A stretch of DNA of 36,226 nucleotides from positions 1-36,226 of the forward strand of contig JAFKGI010000064.1 of NCBI GenBank assembly GCA_017307785.1. Reading direction: 5' to 3'. Positions within the stretch are counted from its first letter, which is position 1. Every line of letters starts with the position of its first letter. The stretch comes from Vulcanimicrobiota bacterium. GTDB taxonomy: Bacteria > Vulcanimicrobiota > Xenobia > Xenobiales > JADMJV01. This document shows positions 24,153 through 32,653 of the stretch, in pieces. The notes beneath the pieces were generated by a model. The model was given only the letters and a program-made list of their open reading frames with translations, had not been told where the DNA came from and made no database searches. The position numbers and the translations under genes are program-made.

Positions 24153-24821
24153 ATGAGTAAGCTTTTGTTAGTCGAAACGAGTCCACGCGGCGAGCATTCC
24201 ATTTCCCGCGAATTGGCCCGTGGCTTTGTGCAGCAGTGGAAGTCGGCTCACCCGGAAGGTCAGGTGGTGTTGCGCGATCTGGAGCAAACCGATTTGCCCT
24301 ACCTTGACATGGATTGGGTGACCGCCAGCGTGACGCCAGTGGAGCGCCAGACCCACGAGACAAAACGGGTGCTGGGGTTCTCCGATCAGCTGGTGGCCGA
24401 GCTATTGTCGGCTGATCATCTCGTCATCAGCACTCCCGTCTATAACTACAATGTGCCGGCCAGGCTGAAGTCTTACATCGACCATATCGTGCGTAAGGGT
24501 GTCACCCTGGGAATGAGGGGCGAAGGCCTGGTGCTGGGCAAGAAAGCCACCCTGTTGATGGCTTCCGGTGGCGTCTACACGGAGGGCTCGCCCATCCGCG
24601 ACCGGGATGTGGCCACCACCTACCTGCGTTTGATCCTAAAAGTTCTGGGCTTCGAAGATGTGAGCGTGGTGGCGGCTGGGGGTGCCAAGGTGGTCGACCT
24701 GGGAGAGAAGTCGCGAGCCGAGTTTCTCGAGCCCCTGGCAGCTGCAGTGGTTGCCGCGGCGGGCTGGGAAGGACGAGATCTATGTCGTCGTCGAGGCTGC
24801 CTGAGGCGAGGAGCGATCTAA
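24153..24821 (+). CDS. azoR: FMN-dependent NADH-azoreductase (flavodoxin-fold quinone reductase)
   Basis: The 222-residue protein has the AzoR layout: SPRGEHSIS near the N-terminus for the FMN phosphate, PVYNYNVPARLKSYIDHIVR for the flavin ring and dimer contacts, and MASGGVY later. These cytoplasmic dimers reduce quinones and azo compounds by two electrons with NADH and protect against thiol-reactive electrophiles. The ATG has GGAGA upstream. The last 20 residues are Arg-rich and go beyond the usual C-terminus, so a late frame change is possible but not needed. Control by the divergent HxlR regulator is likely. Confidence 0.9.
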   Translation: MSKLLLVETSPRGEHSISRELARGFVQQWKSAHPEGQVVLRDLEQTDLPYLDMDWVTASVTPVERQTHETKRVLGFSDQLVAELLSADHLVISTPVYNYNVPARLKSYIDHIVRKGVTLGMRGEGLVLGKKATLLMASGGVYTEGSPIRDRDVATTYLRLILKVLGFEDVSVVAAGGAKVVDLGEKSRAEFLEPLAAAVVAAAGWEGRDLCRRRGCLRRGAI

Positions 24822-24834
24822 GTTCAACCTCAAG

Positions 24835-25140
24835 TCACAGCAAGCGTGACAGCAAGAAATCCAAGTCCAGGAGGTAGCCGGCCCAAATGACCATGAAAAT
24901 GGCTACGACGCCTAAGGCCCGCACCGTCGTTTCGGCGGAGGGCCATGAGACCCGGGCCAGTTCCAGCCGCAGACCACGCCACCAACGCCACAAGCTTACT
25001 GCTGCCTCGTCGGGCGTTGAGGTCGGCCTGAATGGATGGCCTCGACCCGGGCTCGGTTGTCCACCGCCCACGGCGGTGCCCAGCGGAGGTCGACCGGCGC
25101 CACCTCCGTCACACTGTGGCTGAGTCTGCAGTTGGCTCAT
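24835..25140 (-). CDS. secE: SecE-like preprotein translocase subunit with Pro/Gly-rich N-terminus
   Basis: The last 50 residues of this 101-residue protein match SecE: an amphipathic helix (RGLRLELARVSWPS), the ELxxVxWPSxxET signature (about 59-71) and one membrane helix (about 74-92). SecE clamps SecY in the translocon. The first 45 residues are Pro/Gly-rich and without recognised structure. In most bacteria secE lies next to nusG and ribosomal protein genes; here it is isolated beside an azoreductase gene, so it may be a relocated or second copy. The ATG lies only about six bases after a TATAGT hexamer on the minus strand, so the message may be leaderless. Confidence 0.75.
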   Translation of the reverse strand: MSQLQTQPQCDGGGAGRPPLGTAVGGGQPSPGRGHPFRPTSTPDEAAVSLWRWWRGLRLELARVSWPSAETTVRALGVVAIFMVIWAGYLLDLDFLLSRLL

Positions 25141-25345
25141 CCTCTCACTATACTACCAGGCAGCGCAAACCCCAAACCTTCGACACCTGTCGGATGGCCA
25201 TACGGATAAGCATCGCGGAGTCGACGGCACCCCGCGCGCGTTGAAAGCCGGCCCAAATGGGAGTATCATTTCCGGATGCTATTCGCGGCCGCTACTCGAG
25301 CCAAAGGTGTTCGCTTGCGCCCTTGGCGGCCAGCCTGGATTGTTC

Positions 25346-27115
25346 GTGAACTTTCTTAGGAGAATCTTCGGTCGGAAACCGGCCGGCGCGCTTTGGCTGC
25401 GTGAGGGTAACCCAGAGTTCGATCTCCCACTCGCCAGGAAAGAGTTGGAGGGTCGCAATTTCGTTCACGGGCTCAGACATCTGGGTAACGTTCTGGAATT
25501 GGATCCGAATCATCCCGAAGGCCTGCAGCTACTCAAGGCTTATCGGCAGCGGGCGGGGGGGACTCTGGCCTCGATTGTTCCCACACGCAATGGCTTGCAC
25601 TATGGGATGGGCGCTTTGCTGGCATGGGACCTTCACGCCTCTGGCCAGCGGGAAGAGGCGTGGCAAATGATGTTGAGCATCGCTCACGCGAAGTGGGACC
25701 AGCCGTACCTGGAAGCCTGGGGGAGGGAATGGCTGAGCCAGGACGAGGACCTTTCTCAAGATATTCTTTTGAGCGCATTGTCCGCAGTCTTGGTGAACTT
25801 TCCTGAATTCGAGCTGATGACATACCGCCAGAGATTGAACTTTCAGGCCATGGCGAGCCACCATGTTCGATTACTTCCGATGATAGATGAACATCCAGCA
25901 GCACAGATGGTGGTCTGTGGGTTGCTGCGCAAGGCGGGCCGGGTCGACGAGGGACTTGTTTTGGCGGAGAATTTTTCTCCCAGCTGGCACGCCTGGATGG
26001 CCAGGGCGCTTCTACTCAGGCAAGCAGGGCGTGTTGATGAAGCAGCTCAGGCATTTGCGAACGCGCGAGCGGCCGACCCTTCCGACTTGTCAGCCTACGG
26101 ACAGGCGGCTGAAATGCTGGTGGACTGTGGCCGGTGGAGCGAGGCTTATCAGCTATGTCAACAGATTATATCACGCGAACCTCTTCACGCTGCGAGCCGG
26201 TCCATGCTGGCCTGGTGTCGCTGGCAGCAGGCAGGCTGCGAACCCCCTGAGGTCCCCGAATTGATCCAGCAAATGGTAGCACAAGGCGATGAATACTCTC
26301 GGAAGTTGCTATTAAATCTGCTGCCCTACTGGGGTCGAGCCGCGGAACCTCGAGATGCTCTGGCCAATCTGCTCAGGAAAGCTATGGGTAGAGCGGAGCC
26401 CCCTGTCGAGTTCAAAGTCGAGCTCACCGATGTAGAAGCCCCCAGCAACCTTGTCGCTGCGCGACTGGCCCTGCCCGGTTGTCAGGTGCAGCTCCGTTAC
26501 CTGCACGTCAGCACGCCTGACCCTCGGGAGCCGGTTGAAGCGTGCGAATTTTCCCTCTGGCGTCGTGAGGGAGAGATTCTTGTGCCCGCTTTCGATCCGC
26601 CCGATCCGGCTATTCAAGAGAAAGTGGAGCAGCTCGCGGCCCAGCCGTACAATTTACGGCGATGGTGGGCTCAAGCCAGTCAGCTCGCAGCCGAGCTCGG
26701 CAGCGACGCTTTGTCTCAGTTGCTGGCTAGTCTGACGTGGCCAGGCCGGCCACCAGCAGCCCTTCCGGATCCGTTGGCTTGGACGACTCGTAGCCAGACG
26801 GCGACGACGTTTGTGCTGGCGCATTTGGACGATGGTTGGGAGGGCAGCCTCAGGCGTCGGGTACTTTACTCGTTGCTCCTGGGTCCTCGGGATTGGACAA
26901 CCGAGTCGGCCATCATCGCTCTGAGTCTTATCGGCCAGAATGAGCCTGTGCTGTCGTGGGACATTCATCAGGCGTTTCGCAAACTGGACGCGGCAAAAGC
27001 TAAGGACGGCTTTGTCTGCTATGAGAAGGTGCTAATAGAGGGCTGGCAGCAGTTGCCGTGCTTGCATCCAACTGAATCGGCTCATCTGGCTCGCCGGAGT
27101 TCTGAAGTGGAGTGA
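25346..27115 (+). CDS. TPR-repeat protein of unknown function
   Basis: From the GTG at 25346 the protein has 589 residues, beginning NFLRRIFGRKP, a common start for cytoplasmic repeat proteins of this kind. A TTG at 25241 in the same frame would add 35 residues. Helical repeats of TPR type cover about 25-75 and 190-320 (for example LLRQAGRVDEAAQAFANARA and LVDCGRWSEAYQLCQQII). The C-terminal half has mixed composition with several Trp residues and no known fold. No signal peptide or membrane segment is visible. TPR proteins scaffold complexes; the partner is unknown. The next gene is 107 bp downstream. Confidence 0.7.
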   Translation: MNFLRRIFGRKPAGALWLREGNPEFDLPLARKELEGRNFVHGLRHLGNVLELDPNHPEGLQLLKAYRQRAGGTLASIVPTRNGLHYGMGALLAWDLHASGQREEAWQMMLSIAHAKWDQPYLEAWGREWLSQDEDLSQDILLSALSAVLVNFPEFELMTYRQRLNFQAMASHHVRLLPMIDEHPAAQMVVCGLLRKAGRVDEGLVLAENFSPSWHAWMARALLLRQAGRVDEAAQAFANARAADPSDLSAYGQAAEMLVDCGRWSEAYQLCQQIISREPLHAASRSMLAWCRWQQAGCEPPEVPELIQQMVAQGDEYSRKLLLNLLPYWGRAAEPRDALANLLRKAMGRAEPPVEFKVELTDVEAPSNLVAARLALPGCQVQLRYLHVSTPDPREPVEACEFSLWRREGEILVPAFDPPDPAIQEKVEQLAAQPYNLRRWWAQASQLAAELGSDALSQLLASLTWPGRPPAALPDPLAWTTRSQTATTFVLAHLDDGWEGSLRRRVLYSLLLGPRDWTTESAIIALSLIGQNEPVLSWDIHQAFRKLDAAKAKDGFVCYEKVLIEGWQQLPCLHPTESAHLARRSSEVE

Positions 27116-27222
27116 CTTTCCGGGATTACTTTCTCGGGAAGGTCCCGGGAGCTGGTGGTGGCGCTGTTGCAAAGCTAGGCTGGCAGAGTTGCGCCGTTCT
27201 TTATACGAGGGGAGGAAGCCTG

Positions 27223-27438
27223 ATGCCCAAGAAAGAGAAGAAGGGGAAGCTCAAAGAAGGCCTGGCCGAGGTGGTTTTCAATCGCATGCTGGAAGAGGAG
27301 CTGACGCTCGGCGAACGCGTGTGGCTGCGAGAGATCAAGAAGATGCGCGGGCACTGCATTGTGCTGAGGCACAACAAGATGCCGCTTGTCGGGATCCACC
27401 TCGACCGATTCAGGATGCTGAAGCGTAAGGAGATCTGA
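27223..27438 (+). CDS. Small basic protein of unknown function
   Basis: The ATG at 27223 has a strong GGGGAGGAAG site eight bases upstream, which decides the start over an in-frame GTG/ATG further up. The 71-residue product begins with a Lys-rich stretch (MPKKEKKGKLK) and has a charged helical middle. No family is recognised. Its TGA overlaps the ATG of the next frame (TGATG), so the two are coupled. Confidence 0.55.
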   Translation: MPKKEKKGKLKEGLAEVVFNRMLEEELTLGERVWLREIKKMRGHCIVLRHNKMPLVGIHLDRFRMLKRKEI

Positions 27439-27814
27439 TGTCACGGGGGGAGTCGCTACGATTAGGATCGCGGAGTGTGGAGTCGCTTCTAAGAAGGCGT
27501 TTCTGGAGCGATCTGCGTCGTTCGCCCGTCCGATGGTTCGCAATTACGACTATGGCGAACCCGCTCAATTCCGGTCCATTAGCAGGCGCGGAGCTATCTA
27601 TGTTGCAAAAGGTAGGGTTCAGATGAGCGCCGCCGGCCTGGTTGTGGAGGCATCCAAAGGGGATGTGGTAGAGCAAGAGGTAGACGGCGCGGTGGACTAT
27701 CGCATCGTGGAGGTACCCTGCACTTTGGTGCATCTTTGGCAACTGGAGTTGCTGATCGGGGAAGGTCAGGCTAAATCGGCACGAAGTCAGTCAGGCGCCG
27801 GACCGGGCGACTAA
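27438..27814 (+). pseudogene. Small protein with cupin-like composition, frameshifted in a G6 tract
   Basis: The ATG at 27438, coupled to the stop of the previous gene, opens a frame that soon becomes non-sense-like and ends at 27626. The neighbouring frame reads a plausible protein from about 27451 to 27814 but has no start until an ATG at 27533 without a ribosome site. One extra G in the run at 27445-27450 would join them into about 126 residues. The product has alternating short strands and Gly (AIYVAKGRVQMSAAG, SKGDVVEQEVDG), resembling a small beta barrel of cupin type, though this is a guess from pattern. Confidence 0.5.
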
Positions 27815-27864
27815 GGGTGCACAATGTTTCCCGGAACAGCACAAGCCCTGTGCGGGTTTCGGGA

Positions 27865-28240
27865 TCAGGGTGGGCTTTCTGTGACAGCGTCCAAGATGGC
27901 ATCGTTGCACTCAATGACGATCCATTCGCCGCTGGCCGCCATGGCCAGGTCGACGACCATGAACGGACAGCCGACTTCCTTGGCCGCCCAGGCCCCCAGC
28001 CGTAGAGCGGCCGTTTTCTCACTGTCAGTCCAGCGGTAGTCCCAGCCTCCCCAGTAAGGCCCGGCTCCCACCAGGGTGCCAAACCACCAGAAGGTCCTGG
28101 ATTCGCTCGCCAATCTCCACAAATTTCAGCCGCCAGCGGGCTGGTGGGGAGATCGGCGGGAGACATCCGCCTGCGAACCGTCCTTGCGTGACTTCGCATA
28201 GCGAAAGACCCTCGATTTCATCTTCACCATCCGCTGGCAA
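27865..28240 (-). pseudogene. ATP-grasp (R2K-like) protein, frameshifted
   Basis: A TTG at 28240 with GGGAGAG upstream starts a frame reading as far as VEIGERIQD; the sequence then continues in another frame as FWWFGTLVGAGPYWGG and on to FMVVDLAMAASGEWIVIECND, ending at 27865. Dropping one C near 28096 joins them into about 124 residues. The last motif (a hydrophobic strand, D, then GxWxVxExND) is typical of the C-terminal metal-binding strand of ATP-grasp proteins of the R2K group. At this length it would be only the C-terminal lobe, so the gene is both short and shifted. It follows the FGE-like gene by 12 bases and is likely cotranscribed with it. Confidence 0.55.
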
Positions 28241-28252
28241 GGCTCTCCCGAC

Positions 28253-29170
28253 TCAACTGAGCTCTAAGACACGCCGGGCAAAGTAGCTTCCGAGGTCAAG
28301 CGGTTGATTTGCATCGTAGGGATAGCCATCCTTCCAGGAACTGGCCAGAGGCAGCCAGCCCATAAAAAAGCCCGCTCCGCCGCAGACGTTGCATCCTCCG
28401 TCACCACCGCGGCTAATGCCCGGCTCAGAGAGAAGTTCCAGTTCGTATGGATTCTTGGCGATGGAAAGGCCGAATCCATTGGGTTCTCGATGCCTGTTCC
28501 AGCCTAGTTGGGGAGGGTCGACCGGATACCAATCACATGGAACGTGATCTCCCCAGTGAAATAAAGTGCGGGAGCCACCGGCACAGGCGTATTCCCACTC
28601 CTCTGCGCTCGGCAGCCGAAATCCTTGGCCGGCCAAGTCGGCTATTATCTGAGAATAGGACAGCCCTTGCTCTCTATGGCTGAAGCCAAGAACAGAACCG
28701 TCGCTCCCTCGGGTAACCTTGAGGGTTCGCCTACCGTCCGAGAATGCTTGCCCGTCACAAACCGCCGGGTTGTCTCTGACCCTTTCTAGTAGGGGGTCAT
28801 CGTTTGCAAGTGGGACCCATTGGAAGTTCTGGAACTTGACCTCCACCAGCAGCGGCGGGATTTCAACGGTCCGGAATGGAGTCGTCACCGTGGTAATGAA
28901 CTCTGCTGGACAAGAGCCTGGCAGCTCGTATTCTTCTTGCGTCTCTTTCCAGCTGTTAAGTTCCTCGGAGCTCGGTTTCCAGTCCCCCGAAAATCCGAGT
29001 GTTACTTTGCCGCCTGGCAACAGGGCGAAGACTGCCCCTGCATACTCGTATTGGTTCAGGCCACGGGCCGCACCAAGCGGGCGAAAATCGGAAGGGACCT
29101 TTGGATTGCCCATGGAGCCGAGTTCGTCAGGCCAGGGCCCCGAACCTCGGTGCGGTGTCCGGGCTGCCAA
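28253..29170 (-). CDS. SUMF1/FGE-sulfatase-like domain protein
   Basis: The protein has 305 residues from TTG at 29170; ATG at 29113 is an alternative and neither has a good ribosome site. The central and C-terminal parts fit the formylglycine-generating enzyme fold: GFRLPSAEEWEYACAGG is its most conserved motif, followed by WGDHVP, NGFGL and SRGG, with SYFARRV at the end. Members include sulfatase-modifying enzymes and ergothioneine-type C-type-lectin-fold proteins. An unusual CNVCGG replaces the usual segment after RGG, and the paired active-site cysteines of true FGE are not evident. The N-terminal 100 residues (AGAVFALLPGGKVTLGF) carry the family's opening strand. The downstream partner is a broken ATP-grasp gene. 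Catalytic role uncertain. Confidence 0.75.
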   Translation of the reverse strand: MAARTPHRGSGPWPDELGSMGNPKVPSDFRPLGAARGLNQYEYAGAVFALLPGGKVTLGFSGDWKPSSEELNSWKETQEEYELPGSCPAEFITTVTTPFRTVEIPPLLVEVKFQNFQWVPLANDDPLLERVRDNPAVCDGQAFSDGRRTLKVTRGSDGSVLGFSHREQGLSYSQIIADLAGQGFRLPSAEEWEYACAGGSRTLFHWGDHVPCDWYPVDPPQLGWNRHREPNGFGLSIAKNPYELELLSEPGISRGGDGGCNVCGGAGFFMGWLPLASSWKDGYPYDANQPLDLGSYFARRVLELS

Positions 29171-29214
29171 CTGGCGGGAGAGATTGACCGGACCTCGTCA
29201 CCCTCCGAGTAACC

Positions 29215-29460
29215 CCATTAATGGTGCTCCGGGTCGGGGCTCATTCCAGGAACCGGAGGTCGACTATTTGAGCGGCTATCTGCGCCTGCAGCTTCTGCTT
29301 CCCAAAGACAAGAAGGCGCTGATCGGGGCCTACTGTGGCGAGCCCAATATCCCCGATGTACAAGCTTGACGCGGACGATGCCAAGCGTCTCGGTTATACC
29401 AGTAATTCCGCCACCTGGTTATCGGCCTGCACAGCTGGAAAGAACAAGGCTACCCGGTGA
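29215..29460 (+). pseudogene. Probable coding remnant in two frames
   Basis: From about 29215 to 29369 one frame reads a well-formed segment (EVDYLSGYLRLQLLLPKDKK and ALIGAYCGEPNIPDVQ) with no start codon. From an ATG at 29356 another frame reads a further 34 residues (KLDADDAKRLGYTSNSATWL) and ends at 29460. The overlap suggests a shifted remnant of one gene whose 5' part is gone, as the FGE-like gene occupies the other strand from 29170. This accounts for most of the 303 bases between the genes at 29170 and 29474. Confidence 0.3.
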
Positions 29461-29473
29461 CGAACCAGCCTCG

Positions 29474-29734
29474 ATGAAATTGCGAGTGCTGCTGCTCTTC
29501 CTTTTGTTGCTCCAGGCCGCCTGGCCTCAGGGACGATTGGACCGGGCCACTCCCTTCGCCGTCGATGCAATTCGCCTCGGCTTCGCAAGGCACCAGGTCT
29601 TCAGAGCCCTGGGCGCTCCCTCGGAACGGACCCCTCCTGGCCTGGAGCTGACGTATCAGAACGAAACCACCACCATCGGCGTGTTCTCTCGCCAGAGCCG
29701 CGTCTCGGTGGTCGGTCTGAGCCGCCGTTCTTGA
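29474..29734 (+). CDS. Small exported protein of unknown function
   Basis: The ATG at 29474 starts an 86-residue protein with a clear signal peptide: KLR, then a run of Leu (about 4-14) and a probable cleavage site after QAAWPQG. The mature part (about 65 residues) contains IRLGFARHQVFRALGAPSE, which resembles the short helix-turn motif seen in SmpA/BamE-like and related envelope proteins (LGM...V...LG.P). This points to a periplasmic or outer-membrane-associated product, but family membership is not certain. It precedes the next gene by eight bases and is probably in one transcript with it. Confidence 0.6.
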   Translation: MKLRVLLLFLLLLQAAWPQGRLDRATPFAVDAIRLGFARHQVFRALGAPSERTPPGLELTYQNETTTIGVFSRQSRVSVVGLSRRS

Positions 29735-29742
29735 TAGCCTGA

Positions 29743-31380
29743 ATGCAAGACTACCTTGATATTAGCCTGACCGAGCCCGACGCTTCGCTCACCGTTAAGC
29801 GTTGGCGAGCGCGTTGCCGGCGCAATCGCCAGACCTCGGTAGTGGTCGTCCGCAAGGGTGCTGTCTTTTACTTGGAAGTTCGACAGGACGGCAACTGTCT
29901 GGCGCCGCTTAGTCTCGACATGATACAAGAGCATCCTGGCTTCGAGTTTGCTGGCGGCGGTTCCAGCAGTGGGCGCAGCCACTCATTTTCGTCCGAGGGG
30001 ATGCCGCTCTCCAGTCTCGACAAAATCGTGGCGCTGGTGCGAATTTTACTGGAAACGACTCAATCGGACGAGATGCGCGAAGCTTTGCGCCGCCCCAGAG
30101 ACCCCATCGCTCCCCTGGATGAACCGACCCGGGGACACACGATCTGGAGCATCTCAAGTGGGCATTCTTATGCCTTTGTAGGCCCTCGTCTGAGACTTCG
30201 CTTTCCCCGCCAAGAATACGAATGTTGGCAAGCTTGCCTGGCGCAGCTTTTTGACGGCATGCCTCGGCCGCTGCCTCTTCGTCAGCTGACCGCCGGCAGA
30301 TATTTTTACTCGGCCACGTCGGAAGAGCCGCTGGACCGGCGTTTCGAAGGGCTGTGTGCCAAGGTCGACGCGGACTGGCGGGCCAAATTGCTCCCCTTTC
30401 ACATCGATTTGGAAGCTTTCGAGCCTGGCGCGATAAAGCTTCAAGAAGAAGGCATCGTGGTCTCCCGTCCCGGCTTCAGCCGCGATGGAGAGGAGGCGGT
30501 CTTCTGGCTCAACGGTCCTCTGCTTAGCGGCTATTTCCGCGGCCTTGTGCGCGCTCGCCGCGAGGACGGGCAATGGCGGGTGTTGGAGCGTTCTTATGAC
30601 GAGGACTGGGAACCATTATCCTTTGAACCTCGTGAACGCCCTCACTTCCGAAGCCTCAATCGCCTCGATTCGGACTGGGAATGGACTTGCGCACATTTCC
30701 AAGAAACCGAGCCTTCCGAAGGATTTTACAGCGCCGAGGAGTTGCAAGCCTGCAATGCGCGGTATCAGTCTTTGGTCGAGAATGGCGATGAACGCCGCGT
30801 GATTCCCATGCTGCACGGTCCACCCATGTCTGTTGCTCAACTAAAGCGCCAGCGTGAGATCCTGTGGACCAGCACGCCTTCCCGGACCAGTGAGGGGTTG
30901 GCCCGCGCGGGGCAAGCTATCGTACGCTGGGGCGAGCCGGGCTCTCCGCAGTGGTTGGGCAAGCTGCTCTATCAACTCGATCAGCAGGTTCCTTGCCGCT
31001 TTTTCGAATCGGTCTGGGCCGAAGCTCCCGTGGAAGACCGTACCGAGCCTCATCGCAAGAGCCTGATGAATTTGCTGGAGGCCATATTTACCCGCGCTGG
31101 CTGCGCCCACCTGCGCTGCCGCCACACCGCCGACGACAGACATTCCTTCGGTTGGCAAGCGGAAGGCGGCGGACCCATGCGCGTCCTGGGTAGTCCTAGC
31201 GTGTTTGATCAGCCCGGAACCCTGTGGATGCACATCTCGCATCGCGGATTCAGCGACGGTATTTTCGAGATTCTCGGCGGCCTTTGCTCCTGGGGTGACC
31301 CGGAACGCAAATGGACCCAGCGTTTATGGCGGGCCGCCGTGATCGAGTCGGCCTGGTCGGGGATCGACGAGGAAAACTGA
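29743..31380 (+). CDS. Large unknown protein
   Basis: The 545-residue product starts at ATG 29743, eight bases after the small exported protein; no clear ribosome site is seen. It has no signal peptide, membrane helix or known motif that I recognise. The composition is rich in Arg, Trp and acidic residues, with mixed strands and helices, as in globular cytoplasmic proteins. A Ser/Gly stretch at about 70-85 (AGGGSSSGRSHSFSS) may be a linker between an N-terminal domain of about 70 residues and the rest. Codon use fits the window, so I take it as real. Confidence 0.65.
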   Translation: MQDYLDISLTEPDASLTVKRWRARCRRNRQTSVVVVRKGAVFYLEVRQDGNCLAPLSLDMIQEHPGFEFAGGGSSSGRSHSFSSEGMPLSSLDKIVALVRILLETTQSDEMREALRRPRDPIAPLDEPTRGHTIWSISSGHSYAFVGPRLRLRFPRQEYECWQACLAQLFDGMPRPLPLRQLTAGRYFYSATSEEPLDRRFEGLCAKVDADWRAKLLPFHIDLEAFEPGAIKLQEEGIVVSRPGFSRDGEEAVFWLNGPLLSGYFRGLVRARREDGQWRVLERSYDEDWEPLSFEPRERPHFRSLNRLDSDWEWTCAHFQETEPSEGFYSAEELQACNARYQSLVENGDERRVIPMLHGPPMSVAQLKRQREILWTSTPSRTSEGLARAGQAIVRWGEPGSPQWLGKLLYQLDQQVPCRFFESVWAEAPVEDRTEPHRKSLMNLLEAIFTRAGCAHLRCRHTADDRHSFGWQAEGGGPMRVLGSPSVFDQPGTLWMHISHRGFSDGIFEILGGLCSWGDPERKWTQRLWRAAVIESAWSGIDEEN

Positions 31381-31512
31381 GCCTTAAGAGCGCCGCTGGC
31401 GGAAAAGTGTGCGTATAGTGTGCCAAGTCGGAGGGAGTGTGCCAAACTCGCCACAGCCCGACCTGGTCGTGGGCTGCAAGGAACCGGCTCGATTGGCGCC
31501 CAAAGTTAGGCG

Positions 31513-31956
31513 ATGGGCAGAATCGTCCGGGAGAAGGTCCACACGGTCGATGATTGGTATGACGGAGAGCGCCTTGGTTTGGCCGACTACCACGGCCAGC
31601 CGCATCTGTATGAAAGCCGCTGGGACCACGCAAACGGCGGCTGGGAGGGTGAGTGTTGGCGCAGGAAAAAGCGCACTTCTCACTACTGGCTCAGCCCGGT
31701 CACCCCGGAAGTATTCTCGCTGGCCATGGAAGACTTATCAATCTTGCTACGATGGACCAGCGCATTTGATCAGGGTGAGGTAGATTTATCGACTCATCCT
31801 GCCCTTCCGGAGGATAGATTACGGCACGAAGAGATAAAAAAACAGATTGGAACCGCCTTGGACCCAGGCCAACCTGATGCTTTCCTGGTCGCGGGACAGT
31901 TCGACCTGAAAGGCGTGCGCTGGACTCAGGTTGTTGAGCTGCCGGGCGGACTCTAA
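31513..31956 (+). CDS. Small unknown protein
   Basis: The 147-residue product begins MGRIVREKVHTVDDWYDG and has a striking aromatic N-terminal half (DWYDGERLGLADYHGQPHLYES, several Trp and Tyr) followed by a charged helical half. No known family is recognised, though small proteins of this pattern occur next to immunity-type genes in many accessory regions. It is two bases upstream of the next gene, so both are on one transcript. No signal peptide is present. Confidence 0.6.
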   Translation: MGRIVREKVHTVDDWYDGERLGLADYHGQPHLYESRWDHANGGWEGECWRRKKRTSHYWLSPVTPEVFSLAMEDLSILLRWTSAFDQGEVDLSTHPALPEDRLRHEEIKKQIGTALDPGQPDAFLVAGQFDLKGVRWTQVVELPGGL

Positions 31957-31958
31957 CA

Positions 31959-32357
31959 ATGGACATCGCATTCGACCAACCATCCGGCAATTGGGTTGAG
32001 CTGACCATCGACGATCAGAGTTTCGTCCTATCCGGGGTCCCTTGTGACCCGCTGAGTGAGCTGATTGATGCGATCGTCAATGCGTTCGCTTACGGTTCAG
32101 GAGTAGCCGAAATGGACGCAGAGGGGGAAACATTCCGCTTCGAGTTTTCCGCCGACCGCTTGATTGCCACCAGGGTCAGCCACGGTGACCAAATGATTGA
32201 CGAACCGATTCAAATTCGCAAGCTGGCCAGGAAGTTTCTCCGCGCATTCGAGCTCCTTAAGCCCAAGGCCGACGGTGTGTGGTCTCGCGGCGTACCTAAC
32301 TTGGAGCCTTTGCGGAGGCTTATTGAGCAAAAGGCCGGACAGGATTTCCCCACTTGA
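31959..32357 (+). CDS. Small acidic unknown protein
   Basis: The 132-residue product is acidic, with an N-terminal beta-rich half (WVELTIDDQSFVLSG, ETFRFEFSADRLIATR) and a helical C-terminus (RKLARKFLRAFELL). This size and fold pattern are common in immunity proteins of toxin systems, but no toxin is seen beside it. It starts two bases after the previous stop and forms an operon with that gene. From its stop to the terminator at 32612, the 254 bases hold nothing I can support as a gene. Confidence 0.6.
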   Translation: MDIAFDQPSGNWVELTIDDQSFVLSGVPCDPLSELIDAIVNAFAYGSGVAEMDAEGETFRFEFSADRLIATRVSHGDQMIDEPIQIRKLARKFLRAFELLKPKADGVWSRGVPNLEPLRRLIEQKAGQDFPT

Positions 32358-32611
32358 GCTCCTTTGATTTTCTCGGCGTCTGTGAGCTTACTCTTCCTTT
32401 ATTGTAAAAGGCGTCGGACGGCGCTTGGCGGGGACCGCGTCAACTGGCCCATATCCTCCGAATGGAACTTCAGGATCAGCACAGCCGTGAAACCTCGGAG
32501 GGTCAAATGAATTCCTTCGTCGGGGCTGCCAAAAAAGAAGAACGTAATCTCCCGCTAGGACTGCAGTTTGAAATCCTGCTGCTGATTTTGCCGCCGGCCG
32601 GTAAGTTGGCA

Positions 32612-32647
32612 TAAAAAAAGGGCCCACCCTTTTGGGGGTGGGCCCTT
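32612..32647 (-). terminator. Rho-independent terminator of the DUF4394 lipoprotein gene
   Basis: On the minus strand GGGCCCACCC and GGGTGGGCCC form a perfect 10-bp stem with a short loop, followed by seven T (the A run at 32612-32618). It lies six bases after the stop of the DUF4394 gene. On the plus strand only three T follow the stem. Confidence 0.92.
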
Positions 32648-32653
32648 TCGACA

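Noticed and set aside
28719..29369. Plus-strand frame of 216 codons opposite the FGE-like gene
   Set aside because: Only its last 50 codons, beyond the FGE-like gene, look coding; the rest is antisense to a recognised domain.
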